64,000 nucleotides of DNA from Alternaria dauci (taxonomy: Eukaryota > Ascomycota > Dothideomycetes > Pleosporales > Pleosporaceae). The DNA lies in contig NC_091281.1 in NCBI RefSeq assembly GCF_042100115.1, positions 1-64,000 of the forward strand, in the 5' to 3' direction. The notes beneath the pieces were generated by a model that saw nothing but the letters and a program-made list of their open reading frames with translations, was not told the DNA's origin and did no database searches. The position numbers and the translations under genes are program-made. Positions 9,208 to 18,807 of the stretch are shown in pieces (position 1 is the stretch's first letter; each line of letters starts with the position of its first letter).

Positions 9208-12200
9208 ATGGACGATAACACGCAGTCACCCGCCCATCCACCGGCAGGCGACCCCAGCTCCCTTAGCTACTCGGGGAACCAAACAGAGATCTTCCGCGGC
9301 TTCGGCATCGACGACGCCACCAGACAAAAGGAGATAGCCAGGACGATTGACAAGATTCTTGTGGACAACTACCCCGATGCACGCAATCGAGGTGCAGCAA
9401 AGCTCAGCGACACTGCCAATGAAGACCTGAACAAGAACCTACACGCCCTGGTCTGGAAGTCCGTACCCGACTTCCGCAACGAACCCAAGGCGTGGAGGAC
9501 AATGGCGATTAGCAAGTTGATCACACATTCTCTCAATCGCCTGAGGAAGCGTAAAGCGGAAGGCGACCATGCTAAAGCCCCAACCCCCAACCCCTTGACG
9601 GCAACCTCTACACTCCAAAAGCGCGAGTTATCGCCAGAATCAACGCACAACTCCAAAGACCACCCACCTAAGCGCTCTCGATCCAGAACCGTTCCTACAG
9701 GATTCACGCCTACTCCGAACAACGACAAGCCTGCTAATCCTCCCATGCCAACCGCTTCAAATCTCGACACACAGGTACATATATGCGCCGTAAAGGATGG
9801 AGAGATCAGCGAAGTAGTCAGCATGGTCGAATTCAGTGACATATGTTGGGAGGGCATCCCCAACTGGGAAAAACTACGCGACGAAGCTGAGCAATGCTAC
9901 GAAACTGCGCAAGGCCTAGGACTCGATGGATTCGACTTCAAGGGCCGCTTGTTTATCGCTCCAAGAGCAAATCAGCATATCGGAATTGGAAGCCAAGGTG
10001 GATTCAACTTTGCTATGCGAGAAATCCCAGCTGGCACAGCCGTAGTGTTTGTCACGACGGTTAGATTGAACGTAACCGACACGCAAGTTGCCTCCTCCAA
10101 AGTCGTCCCGCCAGCAGAGGTGCAAGATGGTCAGCAACAAGATGCCACCCACATGCAAGTTGCCTCCTCCGAGCCCGCCCCGCCAGCAGAGGTGCAAGGT
10201 GACCAGCAACAAGATGCCACCCACATGCAAGTTGCCTCCTCCGAGCCCGCCCCGCCAGCAGAGGTGCAAGATGGTCAGCAACAAGATGCCACCCACATGC
10301 AAGTTGCCTCCTCCGAGCCCGCCCCGCCAGCAGAGGTGCAAGGTGACCAGCAACAAGATGCCACCCACATGCAAGTTGCCTCCTCCGAGCCCGCCCCGCC
10401 AGCAGAGGTGCAAGATGGTCAGCAACAAGATGCCACCCACATGCAAGTTGCCTCCTCCGAGCCCGCCCCGCCAGCAGAGGTGCAAGGTGACCAGCAACAA
10501 GATGCCACCCACATGCAAGTTGCCTCCTCCGAGCCCGCCCCGCCAGCAGAGGTGCAAGATGGTCAGCAACAAGATGCCACCCACATGCAAGTTGCCTCCT
10601 CCGAGCCCGCCCCGCCAGCAGAGGTGCAAGGTGACCAGCAACAAGATGCCACCCACATGCAAGTTGCCTCCTCCGAAGCCGTCCCACCGGAAAGTAAGGA
10701 GCTTACACCCAAGACACTCAAGGAGATACTAGATTTGGCGGCCAACATACATCCATTATCCTGGTCGAGGGAAGAATCCACACCTAGCAACAGCGCACAC
10801 AAGCAGCATCCTGTAGGTCCGTTCTCGTCATACATGTCCAGGAATAACAGCATCGCCTTCCCCCGCACACTTCAACCCTCGTCGTTCACACCCGTGAATC
10901 TGCTACCGCTCGCCAGACCTGCCAAACCACCGTCCAGCGCACCTAAGTCCTTTCTCAAGTTTGTCGAGACCTTCCCTTCTAATAGCTACCACGGTAGCGG
11001 ACTAGACGACCCAATACATATCAGCGACGATAGTGGTAGCAGCGATTCTAGTGACAGCGAGTCTAGTAACAACATGGACATTCTCGTAGACGATGAAGAG
11101 GTGCTAGAAGAATGCATGTTAGACGAAGGCGAACCGGAACAACCCCCATTGAACGAACAAGCTAAGACCCAGGCAAACGCGCATTTCTCGAGCACTATGA
11201 AGGTGAAGATGGATGGTATGTCTGCTTTTGCGCACGCGCAAAAGTCGAACATAGACTTGTGGGACTTAGCCGCGCAAACCTTCGGCCTTGCGCTCGACGA
11301 CCTCAAAGGCGACCAGATCAACCTCGGAACTGGGGTCGGCTTAAACCCAGATTTCCACCCGCTACCCCATCAGTTGGTCGGCGCCAAGGATGGCTTGGAT
11401 GTCCTCGCCGGCGACCGAGGAGCACTTGTCATCGCCGACGACATGGGCATGGGCAAGACGATCACCGATGTCCTCATATGGTATCTCAATTTTGCTAGAT
11501 CGTACCAGCGCCTCGGCATCAGCGCGACGCCAGACTTCCCCTACACTGCTCTCAAATCGAACGGAGACGAGATAGAGACGCCGAATCTGTTTGGATGCAC
11601 CTACTTTGTTGCGAGTGCAGCAGGCCTTGAAACATTGGTACAAGCATGGCGTATGATCATGGGTGGCAGCGCCCACTTGGCTCAAGGATCAGAGTACAAG
11701 CCACCGAAGCTGATAGTCTTGCACGGTACGGGCGAAGAGATTGTACAGCGTTATGGCGGTGCGAAGAACAGCATCTACTCTAGCATGACACCAAAAGAGT
11801 GGGATGAAGTCAACCGTCGCCCTAACTGGTTGAAATCACGATTGGCCTATGGGGAGTACAACAAGGTGTGGAAGTTGAACAACCCGACTAAGGAATGGGC
11901 AAACAGCGTCCCTGAGACATCGGACTTCAGACCTCAAAAGACGAGCGTTAGGTTCTTGATAGTCTCAACTCGCGAGTCTTGGAAGACGAAGATCTTTGGC
12001 ACGCTTGTCGATACCTCTGCGCCCCCTCAGTACAAGAGGCTAAAACAACAGTTAGAAAAGACCGACAAGAGGCATACTAAGAAGAGGGCGGCGTTGAGAG
12101 CACAGCTGAGCCTGTGCGCCAAGACGCATATGGACACTTCACGATTGCCTGCGCTTGATGGTCTCGGCCCTTGGCAGGCTCGTCGCATGCAAATATGGAC

Positions 12201-13713
12201 AGACGACAAAGGTGTGAGGGTCGAGGTGTGGTTGGTCACATTCGTTGGTTGCGCTGCAATAATCATGGTCGACGAGCTGCATACCGCCCCGGGTACAAAA
12301 ACTCAAACCTACACCCACATCATCGACCCCATTTTGGACTACAGGCCCAATGATCATCGTACTGGTATAGTAGGTCAGACGGGCACAGCTCTCACGAACG
12401 GGGTCGACCTGGTGTTAGGATTCGCCGACCACGTGATCCAGCGGTTAGTACAAAAGCAGTCCACCGATCCAGGCGCCAAAGCTTTAGCCAATTTGAAAGG
12501 GGTAGATTGTACTGCAGTGTGGAGAAAGCTCCTCAATAGCTACAAGAAGTATCACGACGGGATGCAGCGTTGTAAAACCGAGAAGGAAAAGAACAAAGTA
12601 CAGTCCGCGCTCGACAAGCAACTCCAGTCCGGCGAGATCAAGGACATGCTGAACAATTTTCGGGACATGGTTCGGTGGTGTTTCATAATGCGCGACACCG
12701 ACAGTCTGGATCCCTGGCGCAAACCCCTCAACGTTGTCACAGCAAAGCTTACTGTCAACTTCACGTATCTGCAGCACGATGCGTGTTACTTCGCTAACGT
12801 GGAACAAGAAGAGTCTCGCGTGCTAGCCGCGGTCAAACAGCATTACGAGAAGGAAGTGGAGGCCTGGGAAGACCAAGGGGGAGAGAGCAGCAAGAAGTCC
12901 AAGCCCACCATGCCCCCAGGCGCAGTCGCAGACTCCGAGGCCTACCGCATTGCGCGACATGTCAGCATCTTTCCTAACCTTATGGCCGCAATCAACAATT
13001 GGGATGCCGACCAGCTTATCGGAGATCGGATCCTCGACCCTCACCGCAGTCTCAGTAATAACAACGAAAACCTCCGCACAGCTCTTGTGAACAGCGACAC
13101 AATTCGACACTCATTCATCTGGGACATTGCATTGGAGGCTTGCAAGGGCTCAGCCAAGGTCGCATACATTCACAAGACGTTGGAAGAGCTACGCAACAAG
13201 AAGACGACCATTCCCCATCCCCGTCCTCGCGCACACCAAGGAGAAACCCTAGAGTACAGAGCCAAGTACGTCGTACTCGCGAGCTCGACATTGTCACGTG
13301 CTCTGATCTACGCTTACATCTGCCAAACGTTTGGAGAGAAACACGTTGTTCATGCCTACAACGCCGTGACACGGGACAAGGAAGTACCCAAGTGGAAGAA
13401 GGTCTGGGATGAGGGGGGCGGCAAGGTCGACGATGGCGTCTATATTCTCGTGGGTGCAACGGGCGCGATGTGTCAGTCAATATCGCTTACAGAGGGCAAC
13501 ATCTTGCATGGTCTTGAGCCTCAGAGTAACGCGCATATTGCTGAACAGGCTGCGAAACGCCAACATCGCATTAATACGAGGTTCGCCGAAGTCTTCGTTG
13601 AATGGCTGACAACTACTGCCCCTCAAGGATGCCGAGACACCATTGACATGAGGATAGTCAAGAACCTCCAAGCTAAAGGCTATTTTCAGAGCACGATAAA
13701 GGCGCAAGACTGA
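9208..13713 (+). CDS. SNF2-like SF2 helicase/ATPase, subtelomeric
   Basis: An intact single-exon frame of 1,501 aa from the ATG at 9208 (MDDNTQSPAH). In-frame ATGs upstream (for example 8746) are possible starts but lie in the motif-bearing leader. The N-terminal third is low-complexity and carries a 24-aa repeat array (about residues 292-491) and a Ser/Asp-rich stretch. The motor has SNF2-type motif I DDMGMGKT (K750), motif II DELH (D1022, a variant of DEAH), motif III GQTGTALTNG (from 1056), and a C-terminal RecA lobe from about 1354 (VVLASSTLSRALIY) ending in a motif VI-like RQHRINTR near 1448. Such proteins translocate on duplex DNA and remodel protein-DNA complexes in the nucleus. It is divergent from the SF1 helicase and may share its promoter. 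The specific family is unknown to me; a DNA translocase role is likely and any telomere role is inferred from position. Confidence 0.88.
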   Translation: MDDNTQSPAHPPAGDPSSLSYSGNQTEIFRGFGIDDATRQKEIARTIDKILVDNYPDARNRGAAKLSDTANEDLNKNLHALVWKSVPDFRNEPKAWRTMAISKLITHSLNRLRKRKAEGDHAKAPTPNPLTATSTLQKRELSPESTHNSKDHPPKRSRSRTVPTGFTPTPNNDKPANPPMPTASNLDTQVHICAVKDGEISEVVSMVEFSDICWEGIPNWEKLRDEAEQCYETAQGLGLDGFDFKGRLFIAPRANQHIGIGSQGGFNFAMREIPAGTAVVFVTTVRLNVTDTQVASSKVVPPAEVQDGQQQDATHMQVASSEPAPPAEVQGDQQQDATHMQVASSEPAPPAEVQDGQQQDATHMQVASSEPAPPAEVQGDQQQDATHMQVASSEPAPPAEVQDGQQQDATHMQVASSEPAPPAEVQGDQQQDATHMQVASSEPAPPAEVQDGQQQDATHMQVASSEPAPPAEVQGDQQQDATHMQVASSEAVPPESKELTPKTLKEILDLAANIHPLSWSREESTPSNSAHKQHPVGPFSSYMSRNNSIAFPRTLQPSSFTPVNLLPLARPAKPPSSAPKSFLKFVETFPSNSYHGSGLDDPIHISDDSGSSDSSDSESSNNMDILVDDEEVLEECMLDEGEPEQPPLNEQAKTQANAHFSSTMKVKMDGMSAFAHAQKSNIDLWDLAAQTFGLALDDLKGDQINLGTGVGLNPDFHPLPHQLVGAKDGLDVLAGDRGALVIADDMGMGKTITDVLIWYLNFARSYQRLGISATPDFPYTALKSNGDEIETPNLFGCTYFVASAAGLETLVQAWRMIMGGSAHLAQGSEYKPPKLIVLHGTGEEIVQRYGGAKNSIYSSMTPKEWDEVNRRPNWLKSRLAYGEYNKVWKLNNPTKEWANSVPETSDFRPQKTSVRFLIVSTRESWKTKIFGTLVDTSAPPQYKRLKQQLEKTDKRHTKKRAALRAQLSLCAKTHMDTSRLPALDGLGPWQARRMQIWTDDKGVRVEVWLVTFVGCAAIIMVDELHTAPGTKTQTYTHIIDPILDYRPNDHRTGIVGQTGTALTNGVDLVLGFADHVIQRLVQKQSTDPGAKALANLKGVDCTAVWRKLLNSYKKYHDGMQRCKTEKEKNKVQSALDKQLQSGEIKDMLNNFRDMVRWCFIMRDTDSLDPWRKPLNVVTAKLTVNFTYLQHDACYFANVEQEESRVLAAVKQHYEKEVEAWEDQGGESSKKSKPTMPPGAVADSEAYRIARHVSIFPNLMAAINNWDADQLIGDRILDPHRSLSNNNENLRTALVNSDTIRHSFIWDIALEACKGSAKVAYIHKTLEELRNKKTTIPHPRPRAHQGETLEYRAKYVVLASSTLSRALIYAYICQTFGEKHVVHAYNAVTRDKEVPKWKKVWDEGGGKVDDGVYILVGATGAMCQSISLTEGNILHGLEPQSNAHIAEQAAKRQHRINTRFAEVFVEWLTTTAPQGCRDTIDMRIVKNLQAKGYFQSTIKAQD
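10081..10680 (+). repeat. 72-bp coding repeat, 8 full copies plus part of a ninth
   Basis: Units encode MQVASSEPAPPAEVQ then GDQQQDATH or DGQQQDATH. The GD and DG forms alternate strictly across all eight copies, so the real unit of recent duplication is 144 bp. It lies in the disordered N-terminal part of the SNF2-like protein. Confidence 0.95.
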
Positions 13714-14030
13714 GATACTTTGAAGGAATGACTGCCCGGAAATCGCGGAGACATACTGTAACTTTCTCAAGTAGTCTGTAGTACAAAATCGATCCCATGA
13801 CTCAATACCGATATAGGCGCACCAGACTAACATAGAGTAACGCTGTACGTATTGCCTACTGCTGCCACTGTAGGAAGCCTAGAAAGTTGCCTCTGTTAGC
13901 AATAGCAAGTTACTGCTGTACCTAGGTAACGTTGTGAGTGGAAGCGCTGCTGTCAGCCTGACTTGCGGGCGCGTGGTCTTCCGAGTCAGGCCGAATGCAA
14001 CCTACCACACTAAATACTACTCCATGCTTC
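13714..14030. other. Intergenic, 3' flank of the SNF2-like gene
   Basis: About 320 bp of ordinary composition with no recognisable gene or signal before the 68-bp array. Confidence 0.5.
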
Positions 14031-14438
14031 GCAACCGCTTCGCAATGTGCCCTCGCTAGCAACCAACCGTTGCGGCAACTTGCGTCCCAAGCCATATCGC
14101 AACCGCTTCGCAACGTGCCCTCGCTAGCAACCAACCGTTGCGGCAACTTGCGTCCCAAGCCATATCGCAACCGCTTCGCAACGTGCCCTCGCTAGCAACC
14201 AACCGTTGCGGCAACTTGCGTCCCAAGCCATATCGCAACCGCTTCGCAACGTGCCCTCGCTAGCAACCAACCGTTGCGGCAACTTGCGTCCCAAGCCATA
14301 TCGCAACCGCTTCGCAACGTGCCCTCGCTAGCAACCAACCGTTGCGGCAACTTGCGTCCCAAGCCATATCGCAACCGCTTCGCAACGTGCCCTCGCTAGC
14401 AACCAACCGTTGCGGCAACTTGCTTCCCAAGCCATATC
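14031..14438. repeat. 68-bp tandem array, 6 copies
   Basis: Six copies start at 14031, 14099, 14167, 14235, 14303 and 14371. Each begins GCAACCGCTTCGCAAC and ends AAGCCATATC. Copies are nearly identical (single changes in the first and last). The unit holds GGCAACTTGCG, related to the GCAACTTGC core of the 22-bp array. It shows no RIP decay. Confidence 0.95.
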
Positions 14439-14909
14439 GTGATCTAATGACATAGTTTTGTACGACGGCTTACGCCGAAAAGTCAGACATGGATGCGATA
14501 CAGGCTCTAGCTGCAGCCTATAGGGTATATAAGCTCTCGGCGGTACAGCCACCTACTGCACTGAAATACGAGCTAGACCAGGGACAGGACTTCAACAAGA
14601 ATGCGATTCGGAACACGGTGCTGTGCAACACCAAGGCGTTTGCAGATTCCAATGAAGCGAATCTACCAAAGCGAGAATCGGAGACTGAACAGCAGCATCA
14701 CGACAGGATTGCACGCCGCATTTCAGGAGAATCAAACTAGGGCGATCGACTCGTTCGTGGAAGATCTGAGGAACCAGTGGCCAAGGCAGAGTCCCAGCGT
14801 GCCGTCCAGGACTGAGTATACTGCCTACCTCGACGTTTTCTCTACAGCGACAACCATTAGGAATCAGTTTGTTCATTGGTTCAACAACCGTCTGTTCATG
14901 CAGCAGACT

Positions 14910-15320
14910 TGTCAACAATCAAGCCAGCTTGATCGCTATCAAGCTGGGGCATCAAGCTGGCGTATCAATCAAGCCAAGCTAGAGTAGAGGTATAAATCAA
15001 TTAAGCCAAGCTACTATAAGCTAGCTTGATTGTTTGGCTTGATTGGCTTGATAGAATTAATACTCTATAAAGAAGGTTAAAGTAAGTAAGTAAGGTCACG
15101 TGGTGATAAGATCACGTGGTGATAAGATTATATAAGGATACCCCTACACTATCCCCTTTTAAGCTTCTTGAAAGGGGGATTAATTTTGTTAAGCTAATCA
15201 AGCTAAACAAGCCAAGCTTATTAATTTTAACCATCAAGCCAATCAAGCTAAGCTGAGGTAGAGGTACCCACTAATCAAGCTAAGCTGGGGCACCCAGCTT
15301 GATTGGCTTGATTGTTGACA
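14910..15320. mobile_element. 411-bp MITE with terminal inverted repeats
   Basis: Both ends carry TGTCAACAATCAAGCC as inverted repeats, and the direct ACT at 14907-14909 and 15321-15323 is a 3-bp target duplication. The interior is full of AATCAAGCCAAGCT-like subterminal repeats in both orientations, and there is no open frame of note. A 3-bp duplication fits a PIF/Harbinger-like transposase, but ACT is not the usual TWA target, so the superfamily is open. It shows no RIP decay, so it is young or too short to be hit. Confidence 0.82.
15096..15127. repeat. 16-bp direct duplication with CACGTG inside the MITE
   Basis: TCACGTGGTGATAAGA occurs twice back to back (15096-15111 and 15112-15127). 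Each copy contains the E-box palindrome CACGTG, a bHLH site in fungi. Function is unknown. Confidence 0.7.
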
Positions 15321-15410
15321 ACTCTGTCATGCAGTACCTTGGACAGTCCAGAGAGTTGCCCAAAAGGTGTTAGTAGGTGTATGAAGCCATACCGTGGTCT
15401 CTGCGTAACT

Positions 15411-15467
15411 TGCCCTCGCTGGCAACCAACCGTTGCGGCAACTTGCGTCCCAAGCCATATCGCAACC
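15411..15467. repeat. Orphan fragment of the 68-bp repeat
   Basis: A 57-bp stretch matches the array unit from TGCCCTCGCT to CGCAACC with about one change, 973 bp beyond the end of the array. Either the broken gene was inserted into the array, or the fragment transposed or converted into the gene tail. Confidence 0.85.
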
Positions 15468-15554
15468 TTGCAGCTGGAACATTCGGACGCTTTAACTACC
15501 TTAGGGCTGGCGCTCCAACCTTCTTCACGCTGCACCTCTAAAGGCAAATACTAG

Positions 15555-15911
15555 TGTTATATTATTTGGAACTGCGCTCTTAGATGTACGAGGCAGAGCG
15601 ACCCTCCCTATCTAGGACTACCTCTTTGAGATCTTTCGTGTCTTCAACAACTAAACTTTAGTATTCAATATTATATAAGAATAGCACTCTAAAAAGAGAA
15701 ATAACATGTATTCTACACTCAAGGACGCGACCTCTTCTGGGATTAGGGACCGTACTCTACCTTGTTAGTCGGTGCGACTATATGCCGCACCTTGCCGGCA
15801 CGCCCTGGCCCCCTGCTTTCCATGCCACGTCTTCTTTTCTCTGCTGTTATTCTTACTACTTTTCTACCCACACACTAATCGCTGGCTTAGAGCGTCAGCC
15901 TTGGTTCTAAA
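15555..15911. promoter_or_regulatory. Upstream region of the 620-aa gene
   Basis: A 357-bp non-coding stretch. From about 15815 to 15870 it is pyrimidine-rich on the plus strand (CTTCTTTTCTCTGCTG and similar), typical of fungal core promoters just before the start. No specific site can be named. Confidence 0.4.
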
Positions 15912-17774
15912 ATGGATCAGTTACAGCTCGATAGTGACCATTGTCAGGATAAACACAGCGGAAGAGGCTTTCCTGCACAGTGGGACGCTACAGTCGCTAA
16001 CAACTTAGCATACAGCCCACCTAACCCGTCCTACAGCAGATTTCTTGCGCGTCGTCTCGCAGAACCATGCCGTGTACCAGGCGATGTACGATACGCGGGA
16101 TGGATCGTTCCAGAAGTAGGCGACGACGAAGCGTGCAAGCCGGTTTTCATAGCCCACTCGACACTAGATGCGATATGGCTGCTGAAAGAGACGCTGGGTG
16201 CCAGCACACTTGACGCAGAAAATTGGGGGCGTCTCACAAGCGCTGCTATGGACTTTGCTAGTAGTAAGTCTCTAGAGCCTAGAAACTTAACTACAGCGCG
16301 GCTAATGACGCCAACGGAAGGCATCGCGGAGGACCGCATGGCTATAGACTCAGACAAGGACGATAGCATACCGCCATCAGCACAGAGGGCTACAGGCGAC
16401 CTTGTGCCGTACCGTAAACGTCCAGCCTCCTCATCGCCTATTCGCAGCGAGATCCGTGCCAACAGCTTAAACCGCCTAGCAATACAGGAGGACAGCGCGG
16501 ACGAATCGACGGCTAGGGCTAGCGAAGTCAACACTATGACAGTACACGCTGGCAAAGACACAGCTAGAGCGGAGGGGGGACACGAGCGCGGAACAAGCGA
16601 CGAGGACAGCGAAAACCAGAGTGCGACGACGCCTCTATCCGTAAAGAGGTCCGCAACAGTTACAAACAAGAATCGTCTTGCAGAGCTACGGCGTACAAGA
16701 AAGCTAGAAAGATCGCGTGTAATAAAGCTCGAGGCGATAGGCTTAAAGGAACCGCCTGAGAAGATGCCTGCGCAGGAACGTATGGCGTACGGCAGCATTG
16801 CGCCAGACGATGAGCCGACGATCTCTTGGATCTTCAAGCAAAAAGTCGCGGAAGATGCTGATTTCTATACAGCCTCGCCAACACCCTACTATACTGCCTG
16901 CAGCATGCTAGCAAAAGCGCGTGCTTTTGGAAATGCAACCTCGCAGTACAGCGCTGCGCAGTTCCTGCATAATTGGCGGAAACAGGGCACGCCGTTCTTG
17001 GTAAAACCAGTAGATCGTTATGTTCTTACCCAGACGCAAATGTCGCAGTCAGTGGATAGTAGCGCAACACTTCATACTGATGCCGACAATGCATTCTGCT
17101 TTGCCTGGGACATGTGCACACGGTACGAGACGATGCTTGCAGCTGTAAACATTGGCACTCGCTGGGCTTTCGCTTTGCTAGGGAAGGCGTACGCTCGCAA
17201 GGTCGACGAAATCCAGGTCGCTGATCGTCTAGCCAGTAACGACAGAACTCGCAACAGGTACGGGAAGGGCCAGGCACGAACAGAGGCTATCACATATTTG
17301 GTCCATCTGGTTTGCCAATCACCATCTAAATCTGACCACGCAGCCTTTCGTTACCGCCTAAAGCGAGCGACACGATGGTTCGACATAGTTCAAGCTCTAG
17401 GCTGGGGATCGCTGCTGCTCATACCCCACGAAGAGGTCTCAAACCATTGGCTCGAGCGTGTGCTGCGGAAGAACCAGCGCGATGTTTTTCTTGAGCTAGT
17501 GAAGCGCGAACGGCCGGAAATTTGCACGGCAAGCAGGGCCCTCGAAGCCTGGCTAGGGCCGGATGGAATTACTGGTGCGCCGATTGCTGGAAAGGAGAGG
17601 CTTAGCATTGAAGCGAATGCGCTAGCTACGGCGGTGGGGTTAACAGAGATTCCAGACAGCGAAGCCGAAGATGACACTGATTCTGACGCATCGGAAAGTA
17701 TCCCGGCATCGCCGGCGCCATTGCGACAGATGTCGGTACTTGAATTATTCTGTCCTGTAAGCCCTATAGGTTGA
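15912..17774 (+). CDS. Protein of unknown function, 620 aa, with a possible shifted C-terminal tail
   Basis: Single open frame from AAAATGGAT. The first 120 residues are globular-looking (WIVPEVGDDEACKPVF). A Ser/Thr/Glu-rich linker spans about 130-245, then a basic helix-prone stretch (NKNRLAELRRTRKLERSR) and a globular alpha-rich half (about 285-560). The C-terminus is acidic (DSEAEDDTDSDASES). No family recognised. After the stop at 17774, coding-like sequence continues in the -1 phase to a TAG at 17900-17902 (NKPGYLTTLNYALRKKSDG), about 41 more residues. This suggests a recent frameshift near 17740-17775, or a very short (about 38 nt) intron with a weak donor. Convergent with the next gene. 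Confidence 0.75.
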   Translation: MDQLQLDSDHCQDKHSGRGFPAQWDATVANNLAYSPPNPSYSRFLARRLAEPCRVPGDVRYAGWIVPEVGDDEACKPVFIAHSTLDAIWLLKETLGASTLDAENWGRLTSAAMDFASSKSLEPRNLTTARLMTPTEGIAEDRMAIDSDKDDSIPPSAQRATGDLVPYRKRPASSSPIRSEIRANSLNRLAIQEDSADESTARASEVNTMTVHAGKDTARAEGGHERGTSDEDSENQSATTPLSVKRSATVTNKNRLAELRRTRKLERSRVIKLEAIGLKEPPEKMPAQERMAYGSIAPDDEPTISWIFKQKVAEDADFYTASPTPYYTACSMLAKARAFGNATSQYSAAQFLHNWRKQGTPFLVKPVDRYVLTQTQMSQSVDSSATLHTDADNAFCFAWDMCTRYETMLAAVNIGTRWAFALLGKAYARKVDEIQVADRLASNDRTRNRYGKGQARTEAITYLVHLVCQSPSKSDHAAFRYRLKRATRWFDIVQALGWGSLLLIPHEEVSNHWLERVLRKNQRDVFLELVKRERPEICTASRALEAWLGPDGITGAPIAGKERLSIEANALATAVGLTEIPDSEAEDDTDSDASESIPASPAPLRQMSVLELFCPVSPIG

Positions 17775-17902
17775 ACAATAAACCGGGTTACCTGACGACC
17801 CTGAACTATGCGCTGCGGAAAAAGAGTGATGGGCTCGAAGAGCACAATGCTGAGCTTCTAGCGACACTCTACGGAAGTAGTGAGGTAGACGAGAGTTGCT
17901 AG

Positions 17903-18807
17903 TCATAGCGGTGCTTATTAGCAGGTGGGGTGTATGCGTCCGTGTTGCGGAAGCTTGCCAATTTAGTGTTAGGCTAGGTCTGTCGTCTAAGTCACCGGCT
18001 GTACCGTGGCTCTCGACGATTACAGCCTGCTAGGAAGCTGCTGTCGTATTGCGATACAGATAAGTCAACAACACCGCAGGCTACAAATCTACAAATAACT
18101 ACAAAGAAGAGCGAAACACATAGCGGCTTCCTCTCTTTTCCTTAAAGGTTGCCGCGCAAGGTGCTATTACCTTTGCCTGCGGAGAATAGTAACAGGATGC
18201 CTCTACACTGTGCTACTTCAGCCACTAATGCAATGTAGACTTCGCAGGCTCTATTCTCTAGTGCCTGCGTCTTTTTACTATTACGTTAATTATGTAAATA
18301 GTAGAGAAGAGACACAGTTAAGATTAAGAAACGGATTACATGCGACAACGATAGTACGGTTAATATTGGGGTTGGTGTTTTTCTGAATTTACAGTTAATA
18401 CGAAATATTTTAAAAAATCATAACACTACGTAACGTGTATTAATCTCTTCAAAAGCTGTATAGGATAGAAGATGTATATAGTATATACGTGTTTTATAGG
18501 AGAGAAGATGTAAAATTATAGTGGAAGCTATAATAGCTTACTCTACACTGGGGACTCCTGTATAATAGTATGACATCGGTCAACCCATGCATAATCAGAA
18601 CTACCAAACACGCATTGAATAAAACCTTTAGCATCGCTCCGTAGTCGCATTAACTCTGTACGTCTCTTCTCAAGAACGGAATCATAGTTGATCGCTATGT
18701 CGCTGTTCCTTGGGGAGTCTCGACGCCCACTAGTAACCCGAATCCATTGCAGTTGTCGAAGGAAGCGGTTGTTGCAACCTTTGTGCTCTACCCCAGATAG
18801 TACTATG
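17903..18807. other. Intergenic between convergent genes
   Basis: About 0.9 kb between two 3' ends. It becomes AT-rich from about 18290 to 18560 but keeps CA and TG, so it is not RIP-decayed. A roughly 33-bp imperfect duplication (ATAGGATAGAAGATGTA and ATAGGAGAGAAGATGTA) lies near 18460-18510. No gene seen. Confidence 0.5.

Larger units (their letters stand above)
14489..15554 (+). pseudogene. Broken gene of unknown function, frameshifted and split by a MITE
   Basis: The frame opens at ATG 14489 (MDAIQALAAAYRVYKLS). It is open to 14740 in one phase, but protein-like sequence moves to another phase near 14700-14725 (FQENQTRAIDSFVEDL) and runs to the MITE at 14910. Removing the MITE and one ACT duplicate joins FMQQT directly and in frame to LSCSTLDSPESC, and the frame then ends at 15554. 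The tail includes an orphan 68-bp repeat fragment read as protein. An intron could explain the phase change (TTTCAG acceptor near 14727), but I see no good donor. Family not recognised. Confidence 0.6.

Noticed and set aside
9916..10687. Long frames antisense to the SNF2 gene
   Set aside because: They mirror the 72-bp repeat; the sense frame carries the helicase.
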